DNA from: Pectobacterium carotovorum
GTDB taxonomy: Bacteria; Pseudomonadota; Gammaproteobacteria; Enterobacterales; Enterobacteriaceae
Direction: 5' to 3'
NCBI RefSeq assembly: GCF_033898505.1
Contig: NZ_JAXAFK010000004.1
Location: 124,001 to 188,000 of the forward strand
DNA length: 64,000 nt
The position numbers and the translations under genes are program-made. Positions 35,418 through 45,079 of this stretch are shown here, one piece after another. The notes below the pieces were generated by a model. That model did no database searches. It was not told the DNA's origin and was given only the letters and a program-made list of their open reading frames with translations. The number at the start of each line of letters is the position of its first letter. The first letter of the stretch is position 1.

Positions 35418-36668
35418 ATGAACTTTTCTCTTTTCGGCAAGAAATTCACGCGCCACGCTGGCATCACCCAATTAATGGACGACCTGAACGAAGGGCTGCG
35501 TACGCCAGGCGCAATCATGCTGGGGGGCGGCAATCCGGCACACATTCCAGAGATGGACCGCTACTTCCAGCAACTGTGTCAGGAGATGCTGGAGCAAGGG
35601 AAATTAACGGAAGCGCTATGCAACTACGACGGTCCGCAAGGTAAGGATACGCTGCTTAAAGCGTTGGCCGAACTCCTGAGTAACGAATTAGGCTGGCAGA
35701 TTGGACCACAGAATATTGCGCTGACAAATGGCAGCCAAAGTGCGTTTTTCTACTTATTTAACCTGTTTGCAGGTCGCCACAGCGATGGCAGCCTGAAAAA
35801 GGTGCTGTTCCCGCTGGCGCCAGAATATATCGGCTATTCGGATTCCGGGCTGGACGAGAACATGTTCGTCTCCGTTCGTCCACAGATCGAGCTGTTGCCT
35901 GAAGGGCAATTCAAATATCACGTTGATTTCGATCACCTATCGATTACCGATGATATCGGGCTGGTTTGCGTCTCCCGCCCAACCAATCCGACCGGTAACG
36001 TACTAACCGACGACGAGCTGATGCGTCTGGATATTCTGGCGCAGCAGCACAAGGTTCCCTTGCTGATTGATAACGCCTATGGCGTACCGTTCCCCGGCAT
36101 CATCTTCAGCGATGCGACGCCGCTGTGGAACCCGAATATCATCCTATGCATGAGCCTGTCCAAACTGGGCCTGCCCGGTTCACGCTGCGGTATCGTGATT
36201 GCGGATGAAAAGATCATTTCCGCGATCGGCAACATGAACGGTATCATTAGCCTGTCTCCGGGTGCGGTCGGACCGGCGCTGGCACACGAGATGATTCAGC
36301 GTGGCGATCTGCTGCGCTTATCTAACGACGTCGTGCGCCCGTTCTACCAACAGCGCGTGACGGAAACTATCGCGATTATTCGTCGTTACCTGTCGCCTGA
36401 GCAGTGCCTGATTCATAAACCGGAAGGCGCAATCTTCCTGTGGCTGTGGTTTAAGGATCTGCCTATCACGACGGAAATCCTGTACCAGCGCCTGAAAAAA
36501 CGCGGTGTCCTCATGGTGCCGGGACACTATTTCTTCCCCGGTCTGGATCAGGACTGGCAGCACGCTCATCAATGTATGCGCATGAACTATGTGCCGGAGC
36601 CGGAGAAAATCGAACAGGGTATTGCGATTCTGGCGGAAGAAGTTGAAAAGGCGATGCAGGAAGGCTAA
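35418..36668 (+). CDS. avtA: Valine-pyruvate aminotransferase
   Basis: 416-residue fold-type I PLP aminotransferase (E. coli AvtA 417) that interconverts valine/2-oxoisovalerate with alanine/pyruvate. The N-terminus MNFSLFGKKFTRHAGITQLM and the IMLGGGNPAHIP segment are typical of AvtA. The PLP lysine is K249 in MSLSKLGLPGSRCG. NPTGN and the DNAYGVPFPG motif supply the cofactor-contacting Asn and Asp-Tyr residues. It is monocistronic with a terminator at 36704-36745. Confidence 0.95.
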   Translation: MNFSLFGKKFTRHAGITQLMDDLNEGLRTPGAIMLGGGNPAHIPEMDRYFQQLCQEMLEQGKLTEALCNYDGPQGKDTLLKALAELLSNELGWQIGPQNIALTNGSQSAFFYLFNLFAGRHSDGSLKKVLFPLAPEYIGYSDSGLDENMFVSVRPQIELLPEGQFKYHVDFDHLSITDDIGLVCVSRPTNPTGNVLTDDELMRLDILAQQHKVPLLIDNAYGVPFPGIIFSDATPLWNPNIILCMSLSKLGLPGSRCGIVIADEKIISAIGNMNGIISLSPGAVGPALAHEMIQRGDLLRLSNDVVRPFYQQRVTETIAIIRRYLSPEQCLIHKPEGAIFLWLWFKDLPITTEILYQRLKKRGVLMVPGHYFFPGLDQDWQHAHQCMRMNYVPEPEKIEQGIAILAEEVEKAMQEG

Positions 36669-36703
36669 TTCACCGCCAAAGTAGACACGTCGTGAAACGA
36701 AAT

Positions 36704-36745
36704 ACGGTGGGATGCAGGTACACCTGCCCCACCGTTGTTATTTTG
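36704..36745 (+). terminator. Terminator of avtA
   Basis: ACGGTGGG and CCCACCGT arms enclose a smaller CAGGT/ACCTG stem, followed by TGTTATTTTG. Confidence 0.8.
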
Positions 36746-36950
36746 CCGTCCGCTTCCTTTATCTTTATTCACCTGCTTTTTGCCCCCCTTCATCCCCCAC
36801 AACACCAGTCGGCTAACGATTAATCATTGGGATTATTTTTCCCTTTTAATCGGTAATAACTTTTGTTTATACCAAAATTAATCGCTGATTCATTCCAAAA
36901 AGACGGCAATCTCTCAACCCTAACCAAAACTTTCAGAAGAAATGCGCATT

Positions 36951-37040
36951 CTGCGCAACTTATTGCTCACTTTCTGGTGGAAATCACTTTTTGCGCAATG
37001 TCTGCAAACGATTCGCGAAGTCTGCGCAACTTTTTGCTCA
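36951..37040. promoter_or_regulatory. Direct repeats upstream of the hcp promoter, candidate activator sites
   Basis: CTGCGCAACTT-N-TTGCTCA occurs at 36951-36969 and again at 37022-37040, differing at one base and offset by 71 bases. A related palindrome TTGCGCAA lies between them at 36991-36998. They sit 60-150 bases upstream of the -24 element, where enhancer-binding proteins of sigma-54 promoters usually bind. The 498-base gap 36669-37166 contains the avtA terminator, these repeats and the promoter, and no credible gene. Confidence 0.6.
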
Positions 37041-37100
37041 AATTTCGCTTAGGTAAAATTTGAATTAAGTAATTCTCATTATAAAACAATCACATAAAAT

Positions 37101-37118
37101 TTGGCACATGGATTGCTA
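37101..37118 (+). promoter_or_regulatory. Sigma-54 (RpoN) promoter of hcp
   Basis: TTGGCACATGGATTGCTA matches the -24/-12 consensus. The invariant GG at 37103-37104 and GC at 37115-37116 are separated by exactly 10 bases. Transcription should begin near 37128, leaving a leader of about 39 bases with AAGGAG before hcp. Such promoters require an enhancer-binding activator, for type VI systems usually VasH. Confidence 0.82.
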
Positions 37119-37166
37119 TGTGAACGGTGAAGTTACTCATTCCGTTCAATAACAAGGAGCAAGACT

Positions 37167-37685
37167 ATGCCAACTCCATGCTATATCAGCATCGAAGGTA
37201 AAACTCAGGGCAACATCACCGCAGGTGCTTTCACTTCTGATTCTGTCGGCAACATCTATGTGGAAGGCCACGAAGACGAAATGCTGGTTCAGGAATTCAA
37301 ACACATCGTCACCGTACCAACCGACCCGCAGTCTGGTCAGCCATCCGGCCAGCGCGTACACAAGCCGTTCAAGTTTACCGTCGCGCTGAACAAAGCGGTT
37401 CCGCTGATGTACAACGCCCTGGCGTCCGGCGAAATGCTGCCAACCGTGACCCTGAAGTGGTACCGCACCTCAGTTGAAGGTAAGCAAGAGCATTTCTTCT
37501 CTACCGTGCTAACCGATGCCACCATCGTTGACGTTAACTGCCAGATGCCACACTGCCAGGATCCGGCGAAGCTGGACTACACCCAGCTGATCGAAGTGTC
37601 TCTGGCCTATCGCAAAATCGATTGGGAACACACCGTTGCCGGTACTTCCGGTTCCGATGACTGGCGTGCACCGGTCGAAGCGTAA
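37167..37685 (+). CDS. hcp: Hcp, type VI secretion tube protein
   Basis: 172-residue Hcp that stacks as hexameric rings inside the type VI sheath and carries effectors. The family pattern is seen from the start (MPTPCYISIEGKTQGNITAG), through the HEDEMLVQEFKHIV strand, to LIEVSLAYRKIDWEH. A strong AAGGAG ribosome-binding site precedes it. It is followed by its own terminator (37695-37718), so hcp is expected to be made in excess over vgrG. No structural type VI genes are in the window, so this is an auxiliary hcp-vgrG-effector island served by a main cluster elsewhere. Confidence 0.96.
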   Translation: MPTPCYISIEGKTQGNITAGAFTSDSVGNIYVEGHEDEMLVQEFKHIVTVPTDPQSGQPSGQRVHKPFKFTVALNKAVPLMYNALASGEMLPTVTLKWYRTSVEGKQEHFFSTVLTDATIVDVNCQMPHCQDPAKLDYTQLIEVSLAYRKIDWEHTVAGTSGSDDWRAPVEA

Positions 37686-37694
37686 TTCCTATTT

Positions 37695-37718
37695 AACCCG
37701 GGCTTGCCCGGGTTTTCT
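37695..37718 (+). terminator. Terminator between hcp and vgrG
   Basis: AACCCGGGC-TT-GCCCGGGTT, a 9-bp perfect stem followed by TTCT, just after hcp. It probably sets a high Hcp-to-VgrG ratio by partial termination. Confidence 0.85.
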
Positions 37719-37775
37719 GCATTGAGCCATGGCCCACGCCATGCCTGAGTGTGGATGGCCGCATCAGGAGGACAG

Positions 37776-39635
37776 ATGGCAAACAGTACAGGATTACAGT
37801 TCACCGTTAAGGTTGGCGCATTGCCCGCATCGACCTTTTCCGTGGTGGATTTTCAGCTCAGCGAGGCGCTCAACCAGCCGTTTGCCCTGTCGCTGAATCT
37901 GGCCAGCCCCTTACCGGGTATCGATTTTGGAGGGGTTCTCGATCAGCCTTGCGAGCTTCTGGTGTGGTACGAAGGCGAACTTCAAAGACGCGTCAGCGGC
38001 ATTGTCAGCGCGTTCGCGCAGGGCGACACTGGCTTTCGCCGCACACGCTATCAGGCAGAAGTCCGTCCGGCTCTGTGGCGTTTGGGGCTACGCACCAATG
38101 CCCGCATCTTTCAGGCGCAGAAACCAGAAGCGATTATCGGCGCGCTGCTGGAAGAAGCAGGCATCACCGACTACGCCTTTGCGCTGCGCAACGAGCACGC
38201 AGTGCGGGAATACTGCGTGCAATATCGGGAGAGCGATTTAGCCTTTATCACCCGACTGGCTGCAGAAGAAGGCATGTATTTCTTCCATGAGTTTGAGGAA
38301 GGCAAACACCGCGTTGTCTTTGCCGACGATGCAGGTGCATTGGCAAAAGGCCCTGAGCTGTTTTTCAACCTTGCCACACAGGGGCTGAGCGAAGGGGCGT
38401 ACGTGCGCCGTTTCCGCTATGCCGAGTCGGTGAGTACCGCCGAGGTAGCGCTGAAGGATTACAGCTTCAAAACCCCAGCCTATAGCCTGCTGCACCAGAA
38501 GATAAGCGGTGAACTGGAACACCAGCGCGAAACCTACCAACACTTCGATTATCCCGGTCGTTTTAAGCAAGACCCGAGCGGCAAGGCCTTTACCGGCTAT
38601 CGGCTGGACGCACTACGAGCGGGTGCGATGACTGGCTCGGGCGAATCCAATGCTGCTGAACTGATGCCGGGCAGCAGTTTTACCTTAACCGAGCACCCTA
38701 ATCTGGCGCTCAATATCGGCTGGCAACTGGTCGCCATCACCCACAGTGGGCAGCAGCCGCAGGCGCTGGAAGAGGAAAGCGGCGGCGAACCGACCACCTA
38801 CAGCAACAGCTTTGAAGTGGTGAAAGCCAGCACGACCTGGCGCGCCGACCTGCCATACAAACCCATGGTAGACGGCCCGCAGATCGCCACCGTTGTCGGC
38901 CCGGCAGGCGAAGAGATTTACTGCGACCAGTACGGCCGGGTGAAACTGCAATTTCCGTGGGACCGCTACGGCGCGAGCGATGACCAGAGCTCCTGCTGGG
39001 TACGCGTCAGTCAGGGCTGGGCGGGCGGTCAATACGGCCTGATCGCCATCCCGCGCATCGGCCATGAAGTTATTGTGAGTTTCCTCGAAGGCGACCCGGA
39101 CCAGCCCATCGTGACGGGCAGAACCTTCCATGCCACTAATCCCTCGCCCTACCCGTTACCAGCCAACAAGACGCGCACGACGCTGCGCACCACGACCCAC
39201 AAAGGTGCCGGGTTCAACGAACTGCGCTTTGAGGATCAGGCCGGTCAGGAAGAAGTGTTTATCCATGCTCAGAAAGACATGAACACCGTGGTGCTGAATA
39301 ACCGCAGTACGGGTGTAGGCGTCGACCATGCAGAGAACGTCGGACGGGATCAGATCAGTGTCATAGGCCGCCATCAAATTCTTAACGTCGTCGAGAATCA
39401 GGGAACGGAGATTCAGGGTGCCCAGAAAGTCATCATCGGGGCAGGCCGAGAAACCGAGGTCACGATGAACGAGAAGCTAACGGTAACGGGAAATATCACC
39501 ATCACCTCGACCGGCGGCAATATCGAACTGACGACGGGAGCAGGTTCGCTGACCATTTATCAGAATGGCAATATCGACATCAAGGGCGTGAAGGTCAACG
39601 TGGTTGGCAGTGAACGTATTGATTTAAATAAATAA
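37776..39635 (+). CDS. vgrG: VgrG, type VI spike protein
   Basis: 619-residue spike protein with no extra effector domain. The N-terminal gp27-like base runs from about residue 10 to 380 ([44 protein letters not shown]). The gp5-like OB-fold carries [20 protein letters not shown]. The [20 protein letters not shown] motif leads into the needle repeats, ending [17 protein letters not shown]. The ATG at 37776 is chosen over upstream frames because AGGAGG lies at 37766-37771. It should be capped by the PAAR domain of the Rhs effector encoded two genes downstream. Confidence 0.96.
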   Translation: MANSTGLQFTVKVGALPASTFSVVDFQLSEALNQPFALSLNLASPLPGIDFGGVLDQPCELLVWYEGELQRRVSGIVSAFAQGDTGFRRTRYQAEVRPALWRLGLRTNARIFQAQKPEAIIGALLEEAGITDYAFALRNEHAVREYCVQYRESDLAFITRLAAEEGMYFFHEFEEGKHRVVFADDAGALAKGPELFFNLATQGLSEGAYVRRFRYAESVSTAEVALKDYSFKTPAYSLLHQKISGELEHQRETYQHFDYPGRFKQDPSGKAFTGYRLDALRAGAMTGSGESNAAELMPGSSFTLTEHPNLALNIGWQLVAITHSGQQPQALEEESGGEPTTYSNSFEVVKASTTWRADLPYKPMVDGPQIATVVGPAGEEIYCDQYGRVKLQFPWDRYGASDDQSSCWVRVSQGWAGGQYGLIAIPRIGHEVIVSFLEGDPDQPIVTGRTFHATNPSPYPLPANKTRTTLRTTTHKGAGFNELRFEDQAGQEEVFIHAQKDMNTVVLNNRSTGVGVDHAENVGRDQISVIGRHQILNVVENQGTEIQGAQKVIIGAGRETEVTMNEKLTVTGNITITSTGGNIELTTGAGSLTIYQNGNIDIKGVKVNVVGSERIDLNK

Positions 39636-39711
39636 TCAGAGAATGAGTCACCACGCTACAGGTGTGGTGGCTTAGGGCTTACAACCACACCATTACTCGA
39701 GACATTTTATC

Positions 39712-40152
39712 GTGACGACGACATCTTCTTCCCACTGCATCTTCACCGAAGGCCGCATCACGTTGCCCGACGGCTACCGCGATCGCACTGTGAATGCATT
39801 TACGCCCGGTCAGGAAGGCGAACCTGCTTTTACGGTTTCACGCGATGTACTGAACGACGGAGAAGTATTGAGCGGCTACATCGATAGACAGTTGGATCTG
39901 ATGACTCAGCATTTTAAAGGCTGGAAAACACAGGCCCGTGAAACAATTTGGTTAGGCAATAACATCCTGGAAGGTGAAAGCCTCCAGGCGAGTTATATGC
40001 GTGATGGTCAACGTATTTGGCAGCAGCAGGCGGTATTCGCATTAGATAGCGTACAGATTCTGGTTTTCACCTTATCGAAAACCGCCGCACCTTCTGCTGC
40101 TGATGAGTCTCGGTTCAACGCCCTGCTCGGGAGCTTTACGTTTAACCAATAA
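39712..40152 (+). CDS. EagR-type chaperone (DUF1795/DcrB-like)
   Basis: 146-residue protein of the DUF1795 group. Members encoded beside prePAAR-Rhs effectors bind the effector's N-terminal transmembrane segments and hold it soluble until loading on VgrG. Family-like stretches are FTEGRITLPDGYRDRTVNAF, GYIDRQLDLMTQHFKGWK and RFNALLGSFTF. It starts with GTG behind a weak site. It lies between vgrG and the Rhs gene, 17 bases from the latter, as expected for a dedicated chaperone. Confidence 0.88.
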   Translation: MTTTSSSHCIFTEGRITLPDGYRDRTVNAFTPGQEGEPAFTVSRDVLNDGEVLSGYIDRQLDLMTQHFKGWKTQARETIWLGNNILEGESLQASYMRDGQRIWQQQAVFALDSVQILVFTLSKTAAPSAADESRFNALLGSFTFNQ

Positions 40153-40169
40153 CGATAAGGAATATTGTT

Positions 40170-43100
40170 ATGTTTGAAGCCGCGCGCGTTGGTGATGGGA
40201 TCGGGCATTCGGGTGCGTTAGCAGGCATGATTGCGGGCACCATCGTCGGTGGGCTGATTGCCGCAGTCGGTGGCATTGCTGCCGGTGCCTTATTTGTTGC
40301 GGGTCTCGCCTCCTCTTGCCTGGGCGTTGGCGTATTATTGATTGGCCTCAGTTTTGCTGTGGGTTGGGCAACCGGCGTACTGGCAGAAAAAGCCCGTGAT
40401 AGCATTGCCGAGGCAGGTGCCAGCAGCATGTCGAAAGCCGGAACCGTTGATACGGGTTCACGCAATGTGTTCATCAACGGTATGAAGGCCGCCCTTGCCA
40501 CCCTGAGTGTGGCCAGCTGTAGCAAAGATGGACCGTCCATGCAGGTGGCGCAGGGCTCGGAAACGGTATACATCAACAGCCAGCCAGCATCCCGCCTTGG
40601 CGATAAAGTGAACTGCGGCGCCACTATCACGGAGGGTTCTTCCAATGTTTTCATCGGTGGTAAAGCCAAATCCACATTACCTATCAAACCGGAAGTTCCC
40701 GAGTGGCTCTATAAAGTCTCTGATCTAACGCTGCTTTTCGCTGGACTGATTGGTGGCGTCGGCGGCGCAGCGAGCAAGCTCGGAAAACTGGGCCAACTTT
40801 TACAAAAAATCCCCGGTATCAATAAGATCCAACGCATTGCCTGCCGCTTTGGCGTGCTCATGACCAGCGTAGCGGCTGGGGGCATTATCGCCCGCCCGAT
40901 AGACATCGTAAGTGGTCAAAAATTTCTGTCAGATGAAGATGAACTGGATTTTGTCCTCCCCTCTCGCTTATCCGTGTATTGGCAACGTTACTGGCGTAGC
41001 GGTAACCCCGGCGATAGTGTATTGGGAAAAGGATGGAGCCTGTTCTGGGAAACGACGCTAACGCGCTATCAGGACGGTCTGGTCTGGCGTGCGCCGTCAG
41101 GCGATCTGATTTCCTTCCCTTTCGTTCCCATCGGCCAGCGAACCTACTGTCCGCCAGAAAAACGCTGGCTGGAGCACCATCAGGATGAGAGCTGGTCGGT
41201 TTATGGGCCAGACGGTGAAGTATGGTATTACACGGCGTTGTCTCCGCAGGGAAAAGCGGTGCTGACACGCATTGCCGAGCCATGTGGCAATGACATGCTC
41301 CTTTTCTGGAACGACGACGACACGCTTAGCGCACTCACGGACAGCGCCGGGCGGCACATCACATGTCGATATCTTGATGGGCGGCTGGAAAGCGTCTGGC
41401 TGGATGAATCGACCTGTCTCGTGCACTATACCTACAATACGCACAGGCAGCTTGTCACCGTCACCGGGCGGGGCGGTAGCGTGCGCCGTCGTTTTACCTG
41501 GCAGGATGACGGGCTGATGGCCAGCCATGAAGATGCCAGCGGCCTGCTCAGCGAATATCAGTGGCAGGAGATTGCCGATTTACCTCGCGTGGTGGCATAC
41601 CGGAATAGCGCGGGTGAACAACTCACGCTGGAGTACGACTTTGCTGGCCAGCGGAGAACCGCCCGCCGGGAGGATGGCCTCGTTGCACAGTGGGAGCTTG
41701 ACGGTGATGACCACGTCATTCGCTTTATCGATTACGACGGTCGCGAAACCAACCTGAATTATACCGACGGCGAGCTGTGTGAAGTCATCCTTCCCGGCGG
41801 GGCAAGTCGCAAAACCATATGGGACAGCTATGGTCGTTTACTCAGTGAAATTGACCCGTTAGGTCGGGAAACACACTACCAGTGGTATCGGCTGACGGAT
41901 AACATTGCGCTGGTGACGTATGCCGACGGCAGCCAGGAGCAAATGCAGTATGACGACCTTAACCGACTGGTTGAGGAGGTCGATGCACTGGGTAACCCAA
42001 CACGTTATCACTATCCCAATGCACAGGAGAGCTTACCGGACAGCGTGATCGACGCTCTGGGCGGCACCGTGACGCTGGTCTGGAATCACCAGGGGCTGCT
42101 GACGGCACGTACCGACTGTTCAGGACAATGCAGCACCTTCGAGTATGACCATTACGGACAACTGCTGGCTTCTGTCGATGCGGAAGGCCACACCACCCGC
42201 CGGGAGTGGGATGCCTGTGGACAACTGACAGGCGTTATCTACCCGGATGGTCGCCGGGAAACGCTGCGCTGGAATGCCCGTGGTCAGTTACAGGCATGGC
42301 GTGATGCACAGAACAACGAAGTACGCTGGCAGTATAACGCATTAGGCCAGCCCGTCAGTGTGACAGACCGCCTCCGCCGGACAAAACACTGGCACTATGA
42401 TACGCGCGGGCTGTTGTTGCGATTAGATAATGGCAACGGTGCAGAATACCAATTTGGCTATGATGCCGTCGGCCGCCTGGTTAAAGAACGGCGCGTAGAT
42501 GGCGTCGAGCTAACATTCCGCTACGACGACGCAGGCTACTTATGTCAGCGCTCACAGCGCGGAAATGCGGCGAATGATGCCGCCATCGCGCACGTTTATC
42601 AGCATGATGTGGCCGGGCAACTGGTGCGCCGAGCACATGCACACGCCGAGTTTCATTACCAGCACAGTGACAGAGGGCGGCTGGTTTCGCTAAAACGTGA
42701 GCCTACCGAGGAAGGCCTCGCGTTGGGACTCACCGCCGATGAGGTCAGATTGACCTATGATGCCGCAGGCTATCTGTCGGGAGAGTACAGCAGTGAGGGA
42801 GACATTTGCTATACGCGGGACGAACTGGGGAATGTAAGTACCCTGTCTCTGCCGGATGGCGATACGCTGCGCTGGCTGCGCTACGGTTCAGGCCACGTCA
42901 GCGCAGTAAAATTCAATCATCAAGTGGTCAGCGAGTTTACCCGTGACCGCTTACACCGGGAAATCACCCGCACTCAGGGACGACGCGAACAGCGGCGAGA
43001 GTATGACAGTTTAGGCCGCCTGACCTCACAACGCAGCGGGCTCTGGGATGTCGCCCAGCCCGAACAGCAGATATTATCGCGAGCCCTAAGTTACACCGCA

Positions 43101-44351
43101 TCCGGCGAACTGGCCTCAGTCCGCGACAGCCTGCGAGGCGATGTTCAGTACGATTACGATGCAGAGGGCCGACTGCTGAAGCGCATTGACGTGCACTGGC
43201 AGGTGCATCATCGGGCATACGGCTATGATGCGGCGGACAACATACAGGATGTCAGCCGTTCATCTTCCACCTTCCCGTTATCAGACAACCGCCTGCTGAA
43301 CTGGCGCAATCTCTGGAACCAGTATGACGGCCAAGGCAATCTGACACAGCGGCGTGATGGCGAAACACAACAATTTTACCGGTACGACGCCGATAACCGA
43401 CTGCTGGAAGCTCGGGGACGGGGGCCGCAGGGCGACTTTGTCGCATGCTATAGCTATGACGCACTGGGCAGACGCACCCGTAAAACGGTCATCTGGGGCG
43501 AAAACGGGAAGCAGGAAGAAACACGTTTCCTATGGGAAGGTTTCCGGCTGTTGCAGGCCAGACACGCTGACCGAACAGAAAGTTACATGTATGACCCGAA
43601 CGTCTGGTGGTCGCCGTTAGCACGTATCAGCCAGCAATCGGGAGAGCGCGACGGCGATATCCGCTGGTTCAACACCGACCTGAATGGCGCACCGCTGGAA
43701 ATGACGGACGCGGACGGCTCAGTCCGCTGGAGCGGAGACTACAGCAGCTTCGGTGCAGTCAACGGACAAACGCAGGACAGCGAAGGACTGCGCCACGGCA
43801 AACCGGTGGAACCCCAGCCGTTACGCTACGCCGGACAATACGCGGATGAAGAAACCGGTTTGCACTACAACCTGTTCCGCTACTATGATCCCACTGTAGG
43901 CCGATTCACCACGCAGGACCCGATTGGGCTGGCGGGCGGAATTAACCTCTATCAGTATGCGCCTAATCCGTTGGGGTGGGTGGATCCGTTGGGGTTGAAT
44001 GGACATTGCGCATTCGGAAACAAAAGTAAGCCTCGCGCACCAAGGCCGGGAAAAGATATCGATGTTGACGCTAACGGCATGGTGAAATCTCAAGCTGATG
44101 AGCTATTACCTCAGGGTGCATCTACTACACTGGATCCTAATAAATCACCATTAAGTGGGCATTATCATACAATTCCTAAAGGAAGCGAATTACCCGATGG
44201 TCTAGGCATTAAAGTTGATGGAAAAGATGTAATTCCTGGCTCACCTCATGCAGCAGGTCATGCTACTATTTACCCTACACGTGACATGCCAATGACTGAA
44301 TTTCAAAATTTATTTGATTCAATAAATTGGCAATATGGTGGAAAGATATGA
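40170..44351 (+). CDS. PAAR-Rhs type VI effector with unassigned toxin tail
   Basis: 1393-residue effector. The N-terminus (MFEAARVGDGIGHSGAL) and two hydrophobic segments at about 15-70 form a prePAAR/transmembrane unit. A PAAR-like segment follows (about 85-180: GSRNVFINGMKAAL, GSETVYINSQPASRLGDKV, GSSNVFIGG). More hydrophobic residues lie near 190-245, then the Rhs cocoon of YD repeats from about 260. The core ends with [22 protein letters not shown] and the DPLGL cleavage box at 1272-1276. The toxin tail (1277-1393) ends HATIYPTRDMPMTEFQNLF and is not assigned to a named family with confidence; HYHTIPKG and the late HAAGHATIYP suggest a compact enzyme using histidines. The immunity gene overlaps the stop by 4 bases. 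Confidence 0.92.
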   Translation: MFEAARVGDGIGHSGALAGMIAGTIVGGLIAAVGGIAAGALFVAGLASSCLGVGVLLIGLSFAVGWATGVLAEKARDSIAEAGASSMSKAGTVDTGSRNVFINGMKAALATLSVASCSKDGPSMQVAQGSETVYINSQPASRLGDKVNCGATITEGSSNVFIGGKAKSTLPIKPEVPEWLYKVSDLTLLFAGLIGGVGGAASKLGKLGQLLQKIPGINKIQRIACRFGVLMTSVAAGGIIARPIDIVSGQKFLSDEDELDFVLPSRLSVYWQRYWRSGNPGDSVLGKGWSLFWETTLTRYQDGLVWRAPSGDLISFPFVPIGQRTYCPPEKRWLEHHQDESWSVYGPDGEVWYYTALSPQGKAVLTRIAEPCGNDMLLFWNDDDTLSALTDSAGRHITCRYLDGRLESVWLDESTCLVHYTYNTHRQLVTVTGRGGSVRRRFTWQDDGLMASHEDASGLLSEYQWQEIADLPRVVAYRNSAGEQLTLEYDFAGQRRTARREDGLVAQWELDGDDHVIRFIDYDGRETNLNYTDGELCEVILPGGASRKTIWDSYGRLLSEIDPLGRETHYQWYRLTDNIALVTYADGSQEQMQYDDLNRLVEEVDALGNPTRYHYPNAQESLPDSVIDALGGTVTLVWNHQGLLTARTDCSGQCSTFEYDHYGQLLASVDAEGHTTRREWDACGQLTGVIYPDGRRETLRWNARGQLQAWRDAQNNEVRWQYNALGQPVSVTDRLRRTKHWHYDTRGLLLRLDNGNGAEYQFGYDAVGRLVKERRVDGVELTFRYDDAGYLCQRSQRGNAANDAAIAHVYQHDVAGQLVRRAHAHAEFHYQHSDRGRLVSLKREPTEEGLALGLTADEVRLTYDAAGYLSGEYSSEGDICYTRDELGNVSTLSLPDGDTLRWLRYGSGHVSAVKFNHQVVSEFTRDRLHREITRTQGRREQRREYDSLGRLTSQRSGLWDVAQPEQQILSRALSYTASGELASVRDSLRGDVQYDYDAEGRLLKRIDVHWQVHHRAYGYDAADNIQDVSRSSSTFPLSDNRLLNWRNLWNQYDGQGNLTQRRDGETQQFYRYDADNRLLEARGRGPQGDFVACYSYDALGRRTRKTVIWGENGKQEETRFLWEGFRLLQARHADRTESYMYDPNVWWSPLARISQQSGERDGDIRWFNTDLNGAPLEMTDADGSVRWSGDYSSFGAVNGQTQDSEGLRHGKPVEPQPLRYAGQYADEETGLHYNLFRYYDPTVGRFTTQDPIGLAGGINLYQYAPNPLGWVDPLGLNGHCAFGNKSKPRAPRPGKDIDVDANGMVKSQADELLPQGASTTLDPNKSPLSGHYHTIPKGSELPDGLGIKVDGKDVIPGSPHAAGHATIYPTRDMPMTEFQNLFDSINWQYGGKI

Positions 44352-44848
44352 CGATTGAAAATATCCACTCTGAAGAATGGAATTCGGTAAAAGAGGCCGA
44401 AAATAATTTCTTATCTGCTAAGCATTACTTTAGAAAATCTCATGGTTTTTTTGATGAAATGTTGTTAATTATTAGAAATGTATCTGAACAAGGTGCAGTC
44501 CTAAGATTTATAAGAGATGAGGACTTTGATGATTCACACCTCGAAAAATTAATACCAATAATTATTGATATCGCTGTAGATGGGAATATTGATAACTTTT
44601 CTTTTGCTAGAGATATACTAATAAAAAATTCAAAAAATAATGCTGTCAGAAATAGGTTAACATCTGTCTTTGATGAACTACTCGCCTCCCATGATGAATA
44701 TATTTATAGAAGAGTCGCGGAATTATTGGTTTTTTTAAATTATAATGACTTGAGGAGAAAACTAATGAATGAATGTAAAAAAGACAACAATGATGATATA
44801 AAAGAGATCTATACTGACTTCATTAATAAATATAATATTTCTTGGTGA
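44348..44848 (+). CDS. Immunity protein for the Rhs toxin tail
   Basis: 166-residue, low-GC, helix-rich cytoplasmic protein. The ATG at 44348 overlaps the effector stop (ATGA) and is preferred to an in-frame start at 44327. No named family is recognised. The alternating helices (LEKLIPIIIDIAVDG, RVAELLVFLNYNDLRRKLM) have a HEAT-like look. It should bind and block the tail of the preceding Rhs protein. Confidence 0.78.
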   Translation: MTIENIHSEEWNSVKEAENNFLSAKHYFRKSHGFFDEMLLIIRNVSEQGAVLRFIRDEDFDDSHLEKLIPIIIDIAVDGNIDNFSFARDILIKNSKNNAVRNRLTSVFDELLASHDEYIYRRVAELLVFLNYNDLRRKLMNECKKDNNDDIKEIYTDFINKYNISW

Positions 44849-45079
44849 AACATAACCGGAAGTGATCTCAACAATCCTTCCGGATTTATTTTATCCACTA
44901 TTTATTCCGTGATACGCGATGTCAGATATTAATCTCAGTTTCAATCACTATCCTGCCCCGCTCTACCGTTATCGCATTCCGGCCATAAAGCCGACTCTTC
45001 CAAACTACAACCTTTCAGGTAAATAGCTGACGATAGGAAGCAAGAAGAAACACGTTCCCTGCGGGAAGGTTTCCGGCTG

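Noticed and set aside
36863..37063. 66-codon open frame upstream of hcp
   Set aside because: It covers the direct repeats ahead of the sigma-54 promoter and has no coding character.
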